A stretch of 45,238 bases of DNA from Methanobacteriota archaeon (lineage in GTDB: Archaea > Thermoplasmatota > Thermoplasmata > SG8-5 > JACRNV01). The stretch is from positions 1-45,238 of the forward strand of contig JACRNV010000012.1 in NCBI GenBank assembly GCA_016214785.1, in the 5' to 3' direction. Under the pieces are notes generated by a model. It ran no database searches, was not told the origin of the DNA, and saw only the letters and a program-made list of their open reading frames with translations. The translations under genes and the position numbers were made by a program. Shown piece by piece: positions 7,370 to 16,971 of the stretch (position 1 is the first letter of the stretch; each line of letters opens with the position of its first letter).

Positions 7370-9759
7370 AGGAAGTCCTCCAGGGTCTGGGCCTTGCTCG
7401 CTTTCTTCGGAACGCCGTCCTCCTTCTTGCGGCTCGCCGATTGCTTCTTCTCCCCGAACTTTCCGCTCATGAGGCTGGACTGCTGGCTGCCCGTCATGAG
7501 GTCCTTGACGTCCCAGCCGTACATGTCGGTGACCCTGGCCAAGGTCATGGCCGTCCTCCTCGCGTAGTAGTCGTAGTCGGGCTTCGCCGCGAACGGGCGG
7601 CCGCTGACGTAGGGCTCGACCTCCTGTGGCGTCTTGTGGCCGTCGACGACGACCCACGAGACCTTCATGCCGGGGACGAATTCGTAGCCGAGCTTGAGGA
7701 TCTTCCTCGCGGCCTGGACGGTGACCTGCGAATCGGCGTCCTTGTACTCGGAGAACTCGCGGCACGTGCGCGAGACTATCAGCTTCTCCAGGGGAACCCT
7801 GCCCTCGACGCAATCCTTCACGGCCTTCTTCGCGGTGTCTAGCGCGCCATCGGGGTCGTTTGCCAGCATCCGGTCGAAGACCGCTTCCAGGCTTTCGCTC
7901 TGGTGGTCAAAGGCGTCCGTGCGCCTCGTCTCGTAGCCGCGCACGACCCTCCCCTCCGTCGGCCACATTATTCTCCCGACGTACCGTTTCTTCGCGCCGT
8001 GGGAGAACATCGGGTTCAGCAGCTTCTCGAACTCCAGCGTGGCGCCCTCCCTGGAATATCGCTTGGACAGCGACTTGCCGAACCCCACCGCCCCCTCAAG
8101 GTCGGCCTTGGGGGACTGCACGAAGACCGAGTCCGTGTCCCCGTACACTATCTTCAGCCCCTCGGCCTCGAGCTGCTGGATGATGCTCTTCGTGTTCTCG
8201 CGCGCGAAGGCGGTGATGCTCTCTCCGATCTTCTTGTCCGTGAACCTGTAGAAGGCCGAGGCGAATACGCCGTAGACGGCGTTCATCAGCACCTTGATGG
8301 CGTTCTGCAGGCCGTCGTAGTACCTGCGCTCCTCGTCGGTCTTTGCGCCCTTCATCTTGGCCTTCGTCTCGTCGCGCCATCTCATCAGCTCGGTGAGGAT
8401 GTGCGGGAGGAGCCCTTGCCGTATATCCTTGCTGACGAATCGTGTGCCCGTCGGGCTCACTATGTCGCCGGAATCGCTCAGGGTCGTGAAGCAGATGTTC
8501 TTCGATATGATGATGCTCGGGTACATGCTCTTGAAGTCCAGGACGATGACCCACGGGTATATTCCGGGGTCTATGCTGTGCACGTAGCCGCCCTCGATCT
8601 GGTCGGTGCGCTTCTCGTGCCTGGTCATCGGCACGGCGATATGGTGCCTGTCGGCCTCCCTAATCAAGATGGAGTCGATGAGCGTCGAGGTGCGGCCGTT
8701 CACCACGTCGTCCAACGGCAGCTTCGCGACAGTCGCGAGGTCCATCTGCTTCTCGAGTATGGCGATCTTCTCAAGGATGCGCAGGGCGAGCTCCGCGTCC
8801 CTAATGCAGTACTCGATGACCTTCTCCCTGTTCTCCTCCCACTCCTTGTCCATGTTCGACGGGTCGACGTCGGCCTTGCTCTCGCCCAGCACCAGCTTCG
8901 AGAGGGCGTCGAGCGTCTCCTGCTTGGGCCTGAGCTCCATCTTCGCGTTCCACCACGCGTCGGCGATGATGCGGCCGTGCGCGCGCCAGAAGCGCTCGCC
9001 GACCGAGCGCGTGTCGCCGCCGTCCCTGCCGAGCCTGAGGCTCATGAGCTTGTTCGCCTCGCCGCGCTTCTTCAGCATCGGTATGTCGTACCCGTCGATG
9101 TTGTAGCCCGTGATTACGTCCGGATCCTCCCGGCGCACGAGGTCGACGAATCCCGTGATGATGTCCCTCTCCTCTCCTTCATAATGCACGGTGCGCAGTT
9201 TGCCGTCGGTGCCGCGGATGGCCGCGCCGAGCATGTAGAGGTGCTGGTCGCGGATGCTGTTCTCTATGTCGAAGCTCAGAACCTTCAATCGGGGCTTGAA
9301 GTGCTCGCACTTCTCGAAGCGCTCGGCCCGCACCACGAGCTCCGTGGTGTATGCGATTTTTTCTTTGGTGGGTTCTCCGAAGACCGTGAAGCAGCCGCCG
9401 ATGTCCATGTCATAGCAGAAGCGCTGGCCGAAGGGTATGTCGGCGGCGAGGAACTCGCACTCCCTGTACCTGTTGCGGTAGTCGGGCACCGTCCACGGGA
9501 AGCGCACGGTGACCCTGGCGCATCTCTTGCTCCGGCCGCGGTCGAAAAGCTCGACATCCTCGATCTTCAGCACGTCTTTGTCGGCCTTGAGCCGCCGGAG
9601 CGTGTCCTCCTTTGGCTCCACGATGTAGAAATATGGCTTGAAGCCGTGATAGAGGGCCGTGATGGACTTCCCTTCCCTTGTCCTGCCGAAGAGCTGGACC
9701 GTGATGTCCTCGTCCCTCGTGTAGGAGGCCGACAGCAGGCGAACGTCCCATTTCTCCAT
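7366..9759 (-). CDS. polB: Archaeal family B DNA polymerase
   Basis: A 797-residue replicative/repair polymerase. The exonuclease motifs are present: Exo I SFDIE (D164, E166), Exo II GYNIDGYDIP (219-227) and Exo III YCIRDAEL (D321). The polymerase motifs are A, LDFKSMYPSI (407-416); B, NAIKVLMNAVYG (486-497); and C, YGDTDS (539-544), followed by KKRYVG. The extreme C-terminus QTLEDFL resembles a PCNA-interacting peptide. The start was placed at the ATG at 9759 (MEKWDVRLL), which directly follows the stop of the upstream AAA-TPR gene and has a G-rich ribosome binding site; 18 further upstream codons inside that gene are not family-like. It forms a unit with the AAA-TPR gene before it and the Nudix gene after it. 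Confidence 0.95.
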   Translation of the reverse strand: MEKWDVRLLSASYTRDEDITVQLFGRTREGKSITALYHGFKPYFYIVEPKEDTLRRLKADKDVLKIEDVELFDRGRSKRCARVTVRFPWTVPDYRNRYRECEFLAADIPFGQRFCYDMDIGGCFTVFGEPTKEKIAYTTELVVRAERFEKCEHFKPRLKVLSFDIENSIRDQHLYMLGAAIRGTDGKLRTVHYEGEERDIITGFVDLVRREDPDVITGYNIDGYDIPMLKKRGEANKLMSLRLGRDGGDTRSVGERFWRAHGRIIADAWWNAKMELRPKQETLDALSKLVLGESKADVDPSNMDKEWEENREKVIEYCIRDAELALRILEKIAILEKQMDLATVAKLPLDDVVNGRTSTLIDSILIREADRHHIAVPMTRHEKRTDQIEGGYVHSIDPGIYPWVIVLDFKSMYPSIIISKNICFTTLSDSGDIVSPTGTRFVSKDIRQGLLPHILTELMRWRDETKAKMKGAKTDEERRYYDGLQNAIKVLMNAVYGVFASAFYRFTDKKIGESITAFARENTKSIIQQLEAEGLKIVYGDTDSVFVQSPKADLEGAVGFGKSLSKRYSREGATLEFEKLLNPMFSHGAKKRYVGRIMWPTEGRVVRGYETRRTDAFDHQSESLEAVFDRMLANDPDGALDTAKKAVKDCVEGRVPLEKLIVSRTCREFSEYKDADSQVTVQAARKILKLGYEFVPGMKVSWVVVDGHKTPQEVEPYVSGRPFAAKPDYDYYARRTAMTLARVTDMYGWDVKDLMTGSQQSSLMSGKFGEKKQSASRKKEDGVPKKASKAQTLEDFL

Positions 9760-9761
9760 CG

Positions 9762-12700
9762 CTACCCCCCAACCCCTCGCGCCTCTAAAGACTTCCTGCA
9801 CCTCTCGACCCATGGCGCCATCCCGCGCTCCTCGAAGAACGCGAGCGCCTGCCGGAGCATGCCGATACCCTCCTCCCGCTCACCGCCGCGCAACAGGGCC
9901 TCCCCCCAGCGGAACGACAGTTTGGCGCGCTCGACCAGTGCCTTGCACTCCGTGAGCTCGCCGTACCCTTTCCGAAAGCTCTGCGTGGCCGGCTCGTGCC
10001 TCCCGGTGCGGGATTCGATTATCCCGATGTCCATGAGCGCGTGGGCGTGGTACTGCCTCGTGTTGCTCTCCCCGGCCATCTTCTCTGCCTCCAGGCAAAG
10101 GGAGAGCGCCTCATCCACGTCCCCCTTGTCGAGGAGTATCTCAGATTTGATGAGGGTGGCCGAGATGATTCCTTCCATGTCCTGCATATCCTTGCTTATC
10201 TTCAGGCTTTTCACACACGCCTCGAGCGCACTTTCCAGCTCCCCCGCTTCCATCTTTACCGAGGCGATCGACCCGAGGCAGCCGGCGATTCTCTGCATAT
10301 CCCCCGTCCTCTCGAAGATGGCATTGGATTCCCCGTACCCATCGAGGGCCCTCGCCAGGTCCCCCCTCTCCTGGTGGATTCCGCCGAGCATGTAGATCGA
10401 CGTCCCCCGCATCAAGGGGTTCCCGATGCGCTCCCCCATCGCCAAGGACTTTTCAAACCTCCTCTCTGCCTCGTCCAGATCCCCCATGTCGGCGTAGAAT
10501 ATGCCCAGGTTGAGGAACGAGAGCCCGATGCCGTAACTGTCTCCTATCTTCTGGTAAATGCGGAGGCAGTTCTCCATCTCTTCCCTGGCCCCTAGAAGGT
10601 TGCCCATCCTCTGGTGGACGACTCCGAGACCGCCGTGACAGGAGGCCATTCCCCATTGATTGCCCATTCGCATGTTGATATCAAGAGCGCTTCTGTAACG
10701 CGCCATGGCCTCTCCATAGTCCCCTTTGTCGCAGTAGACGATGGCCATGTTGGCCAGGGTGGTGGCGACCAAGCGCTCGTCCTTAGCCTTCTCGGCGAGG
10801 GCCAGGGAGAGGCCATATCGGACCAGGGCATCGTCGTATTTGCCGGTCAGCCATTCGACGACGGCCCACTGGATCAGCGCACGCGAGACGTCTCCCTCCG
10901 TGCCTGCATGTTCTTTCAGGCCGTGGACCGCCCTCTCGCAGAGCGTTGCGACTACCGGGTAGTGCCCCCTCTGTTGGAGGACCCTCGCCTTGACGAGGTC
11001 AATCCTCCATCTCTCCGCGCTCTTTCCTGCGAGGGATATGCCCTTCTCGGCTTCCACGAGGGCGGTGTCGTACTCGCCCTTCGATTCGAGGACTTTGCCG
11101 CGCTTCCTGTGCATGCGCGCCCTCGTCTCGGAAGACGATGCGGCATCAAGGGCGCGCTGGAACGACGAGAGCGCGGGGTCGTAGTTGCCGCTCAGCGTGT
11201 GGACGTCTCCGAGCCTCTCGCACAGCATGGCCTCCTTCGAGGGATTCGGGTCGCGAGTCTTGGGCAGGAGTGCGAGCGCCTGCTCGTAAAGGGCGATGGC
11301 CTGCTCTGGAGAATAGGCGCTCTCCGCCAACTCCCCCGCTTTGAGGCTGTACAAATACCCTTTCTCGTATTCCGCGCACCTCGAGAAGTGGTGGGCCAGT
11401 TCGTACGCGGCGTCGTCCAGTCGCCCCTGGAAGATGCGCTCGTAGTGCTCGCCGATGCTCCTGTGGTGGGACGATTTCCATCTGGGCGTCAGATTGCCAT
11501 AGAGAACGCTATGGAAGTAGGCGTGGGAGAACTGCAGGCGCGCCCCAGACACTTCCTTTCTGGACATTATGCCGGATTCGATGAGCTTCCTTAGAGCCTC
11601 GTCAATGTCCCTCAGCGAGGCGTTCGATTTGGCGACCTGAATGTCGAACTCCCTGCCGATGCAGGCCGCGTACTCGGCCAGGGACATAGCGTCCGGGTCG
11701 AGGGAATCCAGCCTCCGCTGCACGAGCCCGTCTATCGTCGAGGATATTGTATAGTCCTCCCTCACGAGGGTGTAAACCCCGTTCGCGAACGCGATGCCGC
11801 CGTCGTGCAGCATCTGCCTCAACGCCTCGACGATGAAGAACGGATTCCCGGCGCAATCCGACTCGATGCGCTGCGCGAGGCCGGACGGGAAATCGTTCGG
11901 AGAGTATGCCGACCCGAGCAGGTCCGAGACCTCGCCGGGCTCGAGCCTGTCGAGAACGATCTCTCGAATCGTGCCATCGGCGCGCATCTTTCCGAGGGAT
12001 GCCTGAAAGGCTCTCCCCTCTCCCGTGCGCGCGGTCGCTATGACGGCGATCCTCTCGCTCCCGATGTTCCTGGCCAGGTAGGCGAGGACGAAGAGCGAGG
12101 ACTCGTCCGCCCAATGAATATCCTCGAGAACGAGCAGCAGTGGGCCGGTCATGGACATTTCGCACAACTGCTTCAGCGCGTCCTCGGCAATCCTCGCGCG
12201 CTCGCTGTCCAGCTTGACGCCTTCGAGCTTCTTGCGAGCGAGGAACCTGCGCGACCTGAGCGACTCCATTTCGGCCTGCACGCCGGTCACTTTCGCGGCG
12301 TTTCCGTCCGGTTTTCCGAGCCGGCCGCCGAACTTGTCCTCCACCCTTTCGACCGTCCGCCGCAGCGCATCGCGCATCTCGGGGTGCTCCTCGCCGTCGA
12401 TGACTCCAGTGAGGAAGACATGCCGGCCATGCTCGACGAGTATCTTCATCTCGCCGTATTCCATGCGCCCCAGGGTCAGCCCGGCTCCTTGCAGTGGGCC
12501 TGAAGGGTCTGCGCCTCCCATGCCTTTATGCCCAAAGGAATCGGCCACGAAGCTCTGCACGGCGGAGAGCATCCCAGTGAAGGTGCCAGCGTCCATTTCG
12601 GTCGCGCCATAGCCTTCCTTGAAGGAGCTTTTAGCTAGAAGATTGCCCGACACGTCCACGGCAAAGACTTCCTGAAACGAGACATGCTCTTGCTCGCGGA

Positions 12701-12980
12701 AGAGGGGCCTGCCCGCCGCAGTTTCGAGCGCGCTGGATATCGCCAGGAACGGCACAGCGGAATCGGGAGCCGCCGCCCCGGATAGGATGCGGACCCCTCC
12801 TGAGGATGCGGAGGATTTCATGGCCTCGACCAGCCTCGTCTTCCCGATGCCGGGCTCCCCCGATATCACCACCGTGAGCCCTTTCCCGGCGGCAGCATCG
12901 CGCAGGCACGCGTCGAGGCGCTCCAGCTCGGCCGTTCGCCCGACGAGAGTTACATGCCGGGGCGAGGCCGGGGCATCCAT
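9762..12980 (-). CDS. AAA/STAND-type ATPase with sensor-like insertion and C-terminal TPR array
   Basis: A 1072-residue soluble protein. Walker A is GEPGIGKT (41-48) and Walker B LLLVLED followed by IHWADES (281-294), the pattern of AAA-16/MalT-like ATPases. Between them, roughly residues 101-225, sits an extra module with EVFAVDVSGNLL, MLSAVQSFVADSFG, MEYGEMKILVEHGRHVFLTGVIDGEE and DALRRTVERVEDKFGG; it resembles roadblock/longin-like sensor regions of other archaeal signalling proteins. A winged-helix-like stretch follows (about 430-520), then about a dozen tetratricopeptide repeats (about 560-1060; for example ALSSFQRALDAASS and DYGEAMARYRSALDINMRMGN). No DNA-binding domain is evident at the C-terminus. 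It is followed 2 bp later by polB and preceded by a YchF-like GTPase. A role as a regulatory scaffold is inference. Confidence 0.8.
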   Translation of the reverse strand: MDAPASPRHVTLVGRTAELERLDACLRDAAAGKGLTVVISGEPGIGKTRLVEAMKSSASSGGVRILSGAAAPDSAVPFLAISSALETAAGRPLFREQEHVSFQEVFAVDVSGNLLAKSSFKEGYGATEMDAGTFTGMLSAVQSFVADSFGHKGMGGADPSGPLQGAGLTLGRMEYGEMKILVEHGRHVFLTGVIDGEEHPEMRDALRRTVERVEDKFGGRLGKPDGNAAKVTGVQAEMESLRSRRFLARKKLEGVKLDSERARIAEDALKQLCEMSMTGPLLLVLEDIHWADESSLFVLAYLARNIGSERIAVIATARTGEGRAFQASLGKMRADGTIREIVLDRLEPGEVSDLLGSAYSPNDFPSGLAQRIESDCAGNPFFIVEALRQMLHDGGIAFANGVYTLVREDYTISSTIDGLVQRRLDSLDPDAMSLAEYAACIGREFDIQVAKSNASLRDIDEALRKLIESGIMSRKEVSGARLQFSHAYFHSVLYGNLTPRWKSSHHRSIGEHYERIFQGRLDDAAYELAHHFSRCAEYEKGYLYSLKAGELAESAYSPEQAIALYEQALALLPKTRDPNPSKEAMLCERLGDVHTLSGNYDPALSSFQRALDAASSSETRARMHRKRGKVLESKGEYDTALVEAEKGISLAGKSAERWRIDLVKARVLQQRGHYPVVATLCERAVHGLKEHAGTEGDVSRALIQWAVVEWLTGKYDDALVRYGLSLALAEKAKDERLVATTLANMAIVYCDKGDYGEAMARYRSALDINMRMGNQWGMASCHGGLGVVHQRMGNLLGAREEMENCLRIYQKIGDSYGIGLSFLNLGIFYADMGDLDEAERRFEKSLAMGERIGNPLMRGTSIYMLGGIHQERGDLARALDGYGESNAIFERTGDMQRIAGCLGSIASVKMEAGELESALEACVKSLKISKDMQDMEGIISATLIKSEILLDKGDVDEALSLCLEAEKMAGESNTRQYHAHALMDIGIIESRTGRHEPATQSFRKGYGELTECKALVERAKLSFRWGEALLRGGEREEGIGMLRQALAFFEERGMAPWVERCRKSLEARGVGG

Positions 12981-12984
12981 GCGC

Positions 12985-14163
12985 CTACCTCTTCGATATG
13001 ATGGTGATGACGTCGCCGTCCTTGAGCTGGTAGTCGTGGCCTATGACCCGCTTGGTGCGCGCGTCGATGGCCCTGATGAAGCTGTCCCCCAGGTCGCTGT
13101 GCACCTTGTAGGCCAGGTCCTTCGCCGTGCTCCCCCTCGGGACGAGGTAGGCGTCGGGAAGCACCCGCCCCTTCTTGTCCGTGTACTTGTTCTCGTCTTC
13201 CACAGGGTAGACGGGCACCAGGTCGAGCATCTTGAAGACCGCCGTCTCTACGCAGCGCTGGACGCCCGTGTCCCCCTTCTCCTTGAGGTAGGCGGCTATC
13301 TTGTCGAGCGCGCCCTTCTGCGCGGCGTTGAGTTTTGAAGGGTCCGTGAGTGTGAAGGAGGAATCCCCCGGAAGATACTTCACAAGTCCCGCCTTCGCAG
13401 CGCGGCGGAGCGCCAGCTCCAGCTCCGCCGCAGTAGGGACAACAGTCTCCTCTACTCCTTCGAGAGGCTTACCGGCGGCGAGGTCGCACTTGTTCGCGGC
13501 TATTATCATCGGCTTGCCGGCCTTCTGCAGGCTGCGTGACAGAGCAAGGACGTCGGCGTCGCCCCACAGGCTCGGCCTCGGCCCGAGCGACGACTTGCGG
13601 ATTGCGGCGAAGATCTGCGCCTCGGAGATGCCGAGCCCGGTCAGCTTCTCGTGCAGGACCCTCTCTATCTTCGCGCCCTCGGTCTCTGCCGACCTCGAGA
13701 GCTTCTTCCAGTCCTTGCCCAGGATGCCGCCTATCCAGTAGGCTATCTCCTCCTCGAGGAACTTCACGTCCTCGGAGGGGTCGTGGCTGCCGACGGGGAC
13801 GGACTTCCCCTCGATGTCCGTGCCGCCGCTGGCGTCGACGACGTGGATGAGCGCGCTCGCCTGCCTGAGGTCATCGAGGAACCTGTTGCCCAGGCCGCGA
13901 CCTTCGTGCGCGCCGGGGACCAGGCCAGCGACGTCTATCATCTCCACGGGGATGAGGCGCACGCCGTCGGCGCACTGCGAGTTGTTCGGGTTGCATGGCA
14001 CGCCAAGATCCACGTGCGGGCACTTCGCGCGGACGTAGGCCACACCCTTGTTGGGCTCTATGGTAGTGAAGGGGTAGTTGGCGATCTGGGCAGGAGCCAG
14101 CGTGGCCGCGGAGAAGAACGTGGACTTGCCGACGTTGGGCTTGCCGACTATGCCAATCTCCAA
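12985..14163 (-). CDS. YchF/OBG-family P-loop GTPase/ATPase with TGS domain
   Basis: A 392-residue translation-associated GTPase-like protein. G1 is GKPNVGKS (7-14), a [12 protein letters not shown] switch I follows, G3 is [16 protein letters not shown] (from 77) and G4 is NKCD (224-227). The C-terminal 80 residues ([24 protein letters not shown]...[14 protein letters not shown]) form a TGS domain. The segment with [15 protein letters not shown] is typical of the archaeal/eukaryotic Ygr210-like branch. The start is TTG at 14161-14163: an in-frame TAG lies directly before it and a G-run (complement of 14171-14176) provides the ribosome binding site. It heads the run that continues with the AAA-TPR protein and PolB. 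Confidence 0.9.
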   Translation of the reverse strand: MEIGIVGKPNVGKSTFFSAATLAPAQIANYPFTTIEPNKGVAYVRAKCPHVDLGVPCNPNNSQCADGVRLIPVEMIDVAGLVPGAHEGRGLGNRFLDDLRQASALIHVVDASGGTDIEGKSVPVGSHDPSEDVKFLEEEIAYWIGGILGKDWKKLSRSAETEGAKIERVLHEKLTGLGISEAQIFAAIRKSSLGPRPSLWGDADVLALSRSLQKAGKPMIIAANKCDLAAGKPLEGVEETVVPTAAELELALRRAAKAGLVKYLPGDSSFTLTDPSKLNAAQKGALDKIAAYLKEKGDTGVQRCVETAVFKMLDLVPVYPVEDENKYTDKKGRVLPDAYLVPRGSTAKDLAYKVHSDLGDSFIRAIDARTKRVIGHDYQLKDGDVITIISKR

Positions 14164-14218
14164 CTATTTGCCCCCCTGCATCGCAAGGTAATAGGTGGAA
14201 TGAGGGAAAAGGTTTGCC

Positions 14219-15643
14219 CTAATGCTTCTGCCCTCTCTTCCTCCTCATCCTCGAAACTGTCATGCACGCGAGTATCGAGACCGCGCCAACAACGATGGCG
14301 GCCTCGACCCCCGGTATCCTCGGCCTCGCGCTGGTGGTCCCCACGTTGGTGTACGCCGTGTATGTCGGGTCGTGCACTATCCTGAGGCCGTGGAAGCCGG
14401 GGAAGGCCACGGCGTACCACAGGGTCGAGGTCTGGAACCTCTGGTAGCCGTTCTGGCGCAGGTCCAGCGGGCTCGTGTAGTTCTGCCGTATGGTCTTGCT
14501 CAGCCCGTATGCCACGAGGCACATCGCGTCCAGGGAGAAGCCCGCCTGCCACGCCACCAGAGTCAGGTCCGACGCCCTCGCGGGGACAATGACGTTGTAT
14601 GCTGGCTGAGTGGAGACAAGCTGGTTGTTGGCGCTCTCGTTCAGGAGGTCGAAGTCCCCCCTGAACCCTATCTCGAGCGCCCTCTCGCTCCTGTTCCCTA
14701 TCTGGATCGTGAGGTTCTTATCCACCGGCGCCTGTATGCCCGTGTTTATCGTCTGGCCGTTCTTGTCGGCGACCTTGTAGTTGGATGCGAATATGGCCGT
14801 GTAGTGGACGGCCGCGAGCCCCAGCGTCGAAGGGAGGAGATAGGGGCTGACCGCTATCGGCACCCCGACCAGGAATAGCCACAGCTCCTTGATCTGGCCG
14901 ATGGTGTAGTATGTCTCGGCCTTCACCGTCTTTGTGGCCTCGTCGATGGTGACGTCGTACGTGACCGTGAACTCGCTGATGAGCGCGATCCATCCGGTGC
15001 GGAATATGAGCGAGGCCAGCGGATTCTCGCTGACGAAGCAGTATAGGTTCTGGTACCTCATGCCGAATTTGTAATGCCCGCTGCCCACCTTCTGCGCGTC
15101 TATGGGCGTCACGGTCGGCTGCGAGACGGTGTAGTTGGGGAAGGCCGGCACGTCGCTGATTCCGAACGGCAGCACGTAGTATATCTTCTCGTGCCCCGGG
15201 TCCGGCAGGTTGTTCTGCCCCGCGCCCGTGCCGTTGTACGTGTCGTCGTAGGCCATCAGGAAGGCCAGGATTGCGCCGATGAATATCTCCTGCCCCTCCG
15301 GGGTGTAGAAGTGCATGCCGAATAGCTGGTACGGTATCGTCGAGGTGTTGCCGTCCTTCACGTACTTGTTGAAGGCCAGCAGGAAGGCCTGGACGCTCGA
15401 GCTCTCGTTCCCGTAGCTCATGTACGAGATTGTGAAGCTCACGTCACCGCCGTCCTGGGTCGTGTTGTTGACGGTCGTAGTCCAGTACTCCTCGGAGAAC
15501 CTGTGCCCGTTCAGCCTCGCTGCCTCGTCTCCAGGCGTCCACGTCGAGGGTAACGCCCCGTGCGTGGCCGGGGAGAGGAAGAGCAGGGCGGTTGCTATCG
15601 CAATCGCGCCAATCGCCAACTTGCGTATCAATTCCACCACCAT
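14219..15643 (-). CDS. Secreted, C-terminally membrane-anchored surface protein, unknown function
   Basis: A 474-residue protein with an N-terminal signal (KLAIGAIAIATALLFLSPATHG), a long extracellular part with many N-glycosylation sequons (NNTT, NESS, NGTG, NYTV, NLTI, NRSE), an internal hydrophobic stretch (ELWLFLVGVPIAVSPYLLPS) and a C-terminal transmembrane helix after an IPGVEA turn, ending in an Arg/Lys-rich tail. The IPG-x-E lead into a terminal helix is common in archaeal cell-surface proteins. I do not recognise the ectodomain family. The ATG at 15643 was chosen because a CTTATATATTG box (complement, about 15670-15678) lies about 30 nt upstream. The box sits in the short gap behind trpS, so this gene probably has its own promoter. 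Confidence 0.7.
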   Translation of the reverse strand: MVVELIRKLAIGAIAIATALLFLSPATHGALPSTWTPGDEAARLNGHRFSEEYWTTTVNNTTQDGGDVSFTISYMSYGNESSSVQAFLLAFNKYVKDGNTSTIPYQLFGMHFYTPEGQEIFIGAILAFLMAYDDTYNGTGAGQNNLPDPGHEKIYYVLPFGISDVPAFPNYTVSQPTVTPIDAQKVGSGHYKFGMRYQNLYCFVSENPLASLIFRTGWIALISEFTVTYDVTIDEATKTVKAETYYTIGQIKELWLFLVGVPIAVSPYLLPSTLGLAAVHYTAIFASNYKVADKNGQTINTGIQAPVDKNLTIQIGNRSERALEIGFRGDFDLLNESANNQLVSTQPAYNVIVPARASDLTLVAWQAGFSLDAMCLVAYGLSKTIRQNYTSPLDLRQNGYQRFQTSTLWYAVAFPGFHGLRIVHDPTYTAYTNVGTTSARPRIPGVEAAIVVGAVSILACMTVSRMRRKRGQKH

Positions 15644-15688
15644 TCCGTATAAGATACATCGATAATACAATATATAAGGGTGTCGGTT

Positions 15689-16807
15689 TCAATCTCTTAG
15701 CATGTACTCGTCGAGCCTGTCCTTCGCCTTCTCCCTGCGCTCCTGATGTGTTTTCAGGAAGGCCAGGACGCGCTCCGCGAGCCTGCCCTTGCACTCGCCG
15801 CAGAGTATCTTCCCTGTCCTGCACTGCTGATCGAGCTCGGCCAGCCTGGCGCCGTCCTCCTCGAAGATGTTGAAGAAGTACGCGAAGACCGCGCAAACCT
15901 CAGGGTTCGCGCCCTTCTCGCGCTGCTCCTGGACGGTGGCGCACCCGCCGGTGAAGGCGTTCATTATCTTCTTCCTCGCCTCCTTTTGCGTATCGACCGT
16001 ATAGATGGCGCTCCCCGGCGCGGACGACGACATCTTGTCGCCGCCGCTGAGGCTCGGCAGCATTTTACAGTAAAACATCGCCGGCTTGTAGTAGCCGGCC
16101 TGCTCGGCCACGTCCCTGGCGACCCTGAAGTGAGGGTCCTGGTCGATGGCACAAGGTATGACGCACGGGACGTTCTTGCCTTCCCGAACCGAGCCCAGGA
16201 AGGCCGGTACGGCCTGCATGCTCGTGTAGAATATCTCGCCGATGTTGTTGCTGTTCTCGAAGCCGAAGACGGCTTTCGCGGTGGAAAACGTCACGCGCTT
16301 CGCGACCTCGATGGCTATCGGGTAGAGGGTGTGGATGTACTCGGTGTCGAGGAATATCTTCGTGTTATGCGGCTCGAACCCGAGCGCAATCAGGTCGAGC
16401 GCGTTCTCGTATGCGTACTCCCTCACCTGCTCGCGCGTGAGCGAGTCGTTGAAGACGAACTTCTCGTCGTCCGTGAGCTGGAAGTAGAGCTTCACCTTGA
16501 AGACTTCCTGCATGTGCCTGGTGAACATCCAGGGCATCATGTGGCCGATGTGCGTGTGCCCAGATGGCCCGCGGCCGGTATAGAGGTAGAACCTGTTCCC
16601 CTTCTCGTACATCTCGAGCGCCCAGTCGAAGTCCCTGTGCGAGTAGAACACGCCCCTTCGGAGCATTGGATGGAGGGGCGCGTGCTTTTCCCACCTTTGC
16701 AACAGGTCGGACGTTATGCGCTGGGTGCCGAACTTCTCGACCAGCTTCTCGTAATCGACCTTCCCCCTGACCTCCCAGGGCGTCACCACGAAGTCCTCGT
16801 CTGCCAT
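15689..16807 (-). CDS. trpS: Tryptophan--tRNA ligase, archaeal type
   Basis: A 372-residue class I aminoacyl-tRNA synthetase that charges tRNA-Trp. The HIGH signature is PSGHTHIGH (81-89) and the KMSKS signature is DKMSSS (257-262). AIDQDPHFRVARDVA and the N-terminal TPWEVRGKVDYEKLVEKFG segment are characteristic of archaeal/eukaryotic TrpRS. Two starts are possible, GTG at 16819 and ATG at 16807. A TATA-like TTTAATAAAC (complement of 16836-16845) would place the transcript start at about 16813, so the ATG at 16807 is preferred. Confidence 0.95.
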   Translation of the reverse strand: MADEDFVVTPWEVRGKVDYEKLVEKFGTQRITSDLLQRWEKHAPLHPMLRRGVFYSHRDFDWALEMYEKGNRFYLYTGRGPSGHTHIGHMMPWMFTRHMQEVFKVKLYFQLTDDEKFVFNDSLTREQVREYAYENALDLIALGFEPHNTKIFLDTEYIHTLYPIAIEVAKRVTFSTAKAVFGFENSNNIGEIFYTSMQAVPAFLGSVREGKNVPCVIPCAIDQDPHFRVARDVAEQAGYYKPAMFYCKMLPSLSGGDKMSSSAPGSAIYTVDTQKEARKKIMNAFTGGCATVQEQREKGANPEVCAVFAYFFNIFEEDGARLAELDQQCRTGKILCGECKGRLAERVLAFLKTHQERREKAKDRLDEYMLRD

Positions 16808-16971
16808 ATGCTTCGGCACGCAATCGGCTCTGTGTTTATTAAACTAACTTTTTACACCACTCTAAAAAAATACAATGAAAAATTAGCGCATCATCGCTCA
16901 CTCCTGCATCGGCGAGGCGTCACCGAACCTTTCGTTAATGATTGTAAGTTCTCGGCCGGGGGCATCCCTCC

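Noticed and set aside
7903-10395. Long plus-strand frame opposite PolB and the TPR gene
   Set aside because: It is a shadow of GC-rich codon usage; its product is rich in Arg, Val, Leu and Ala with no domain pattern, while the minus strand has clear motifs.
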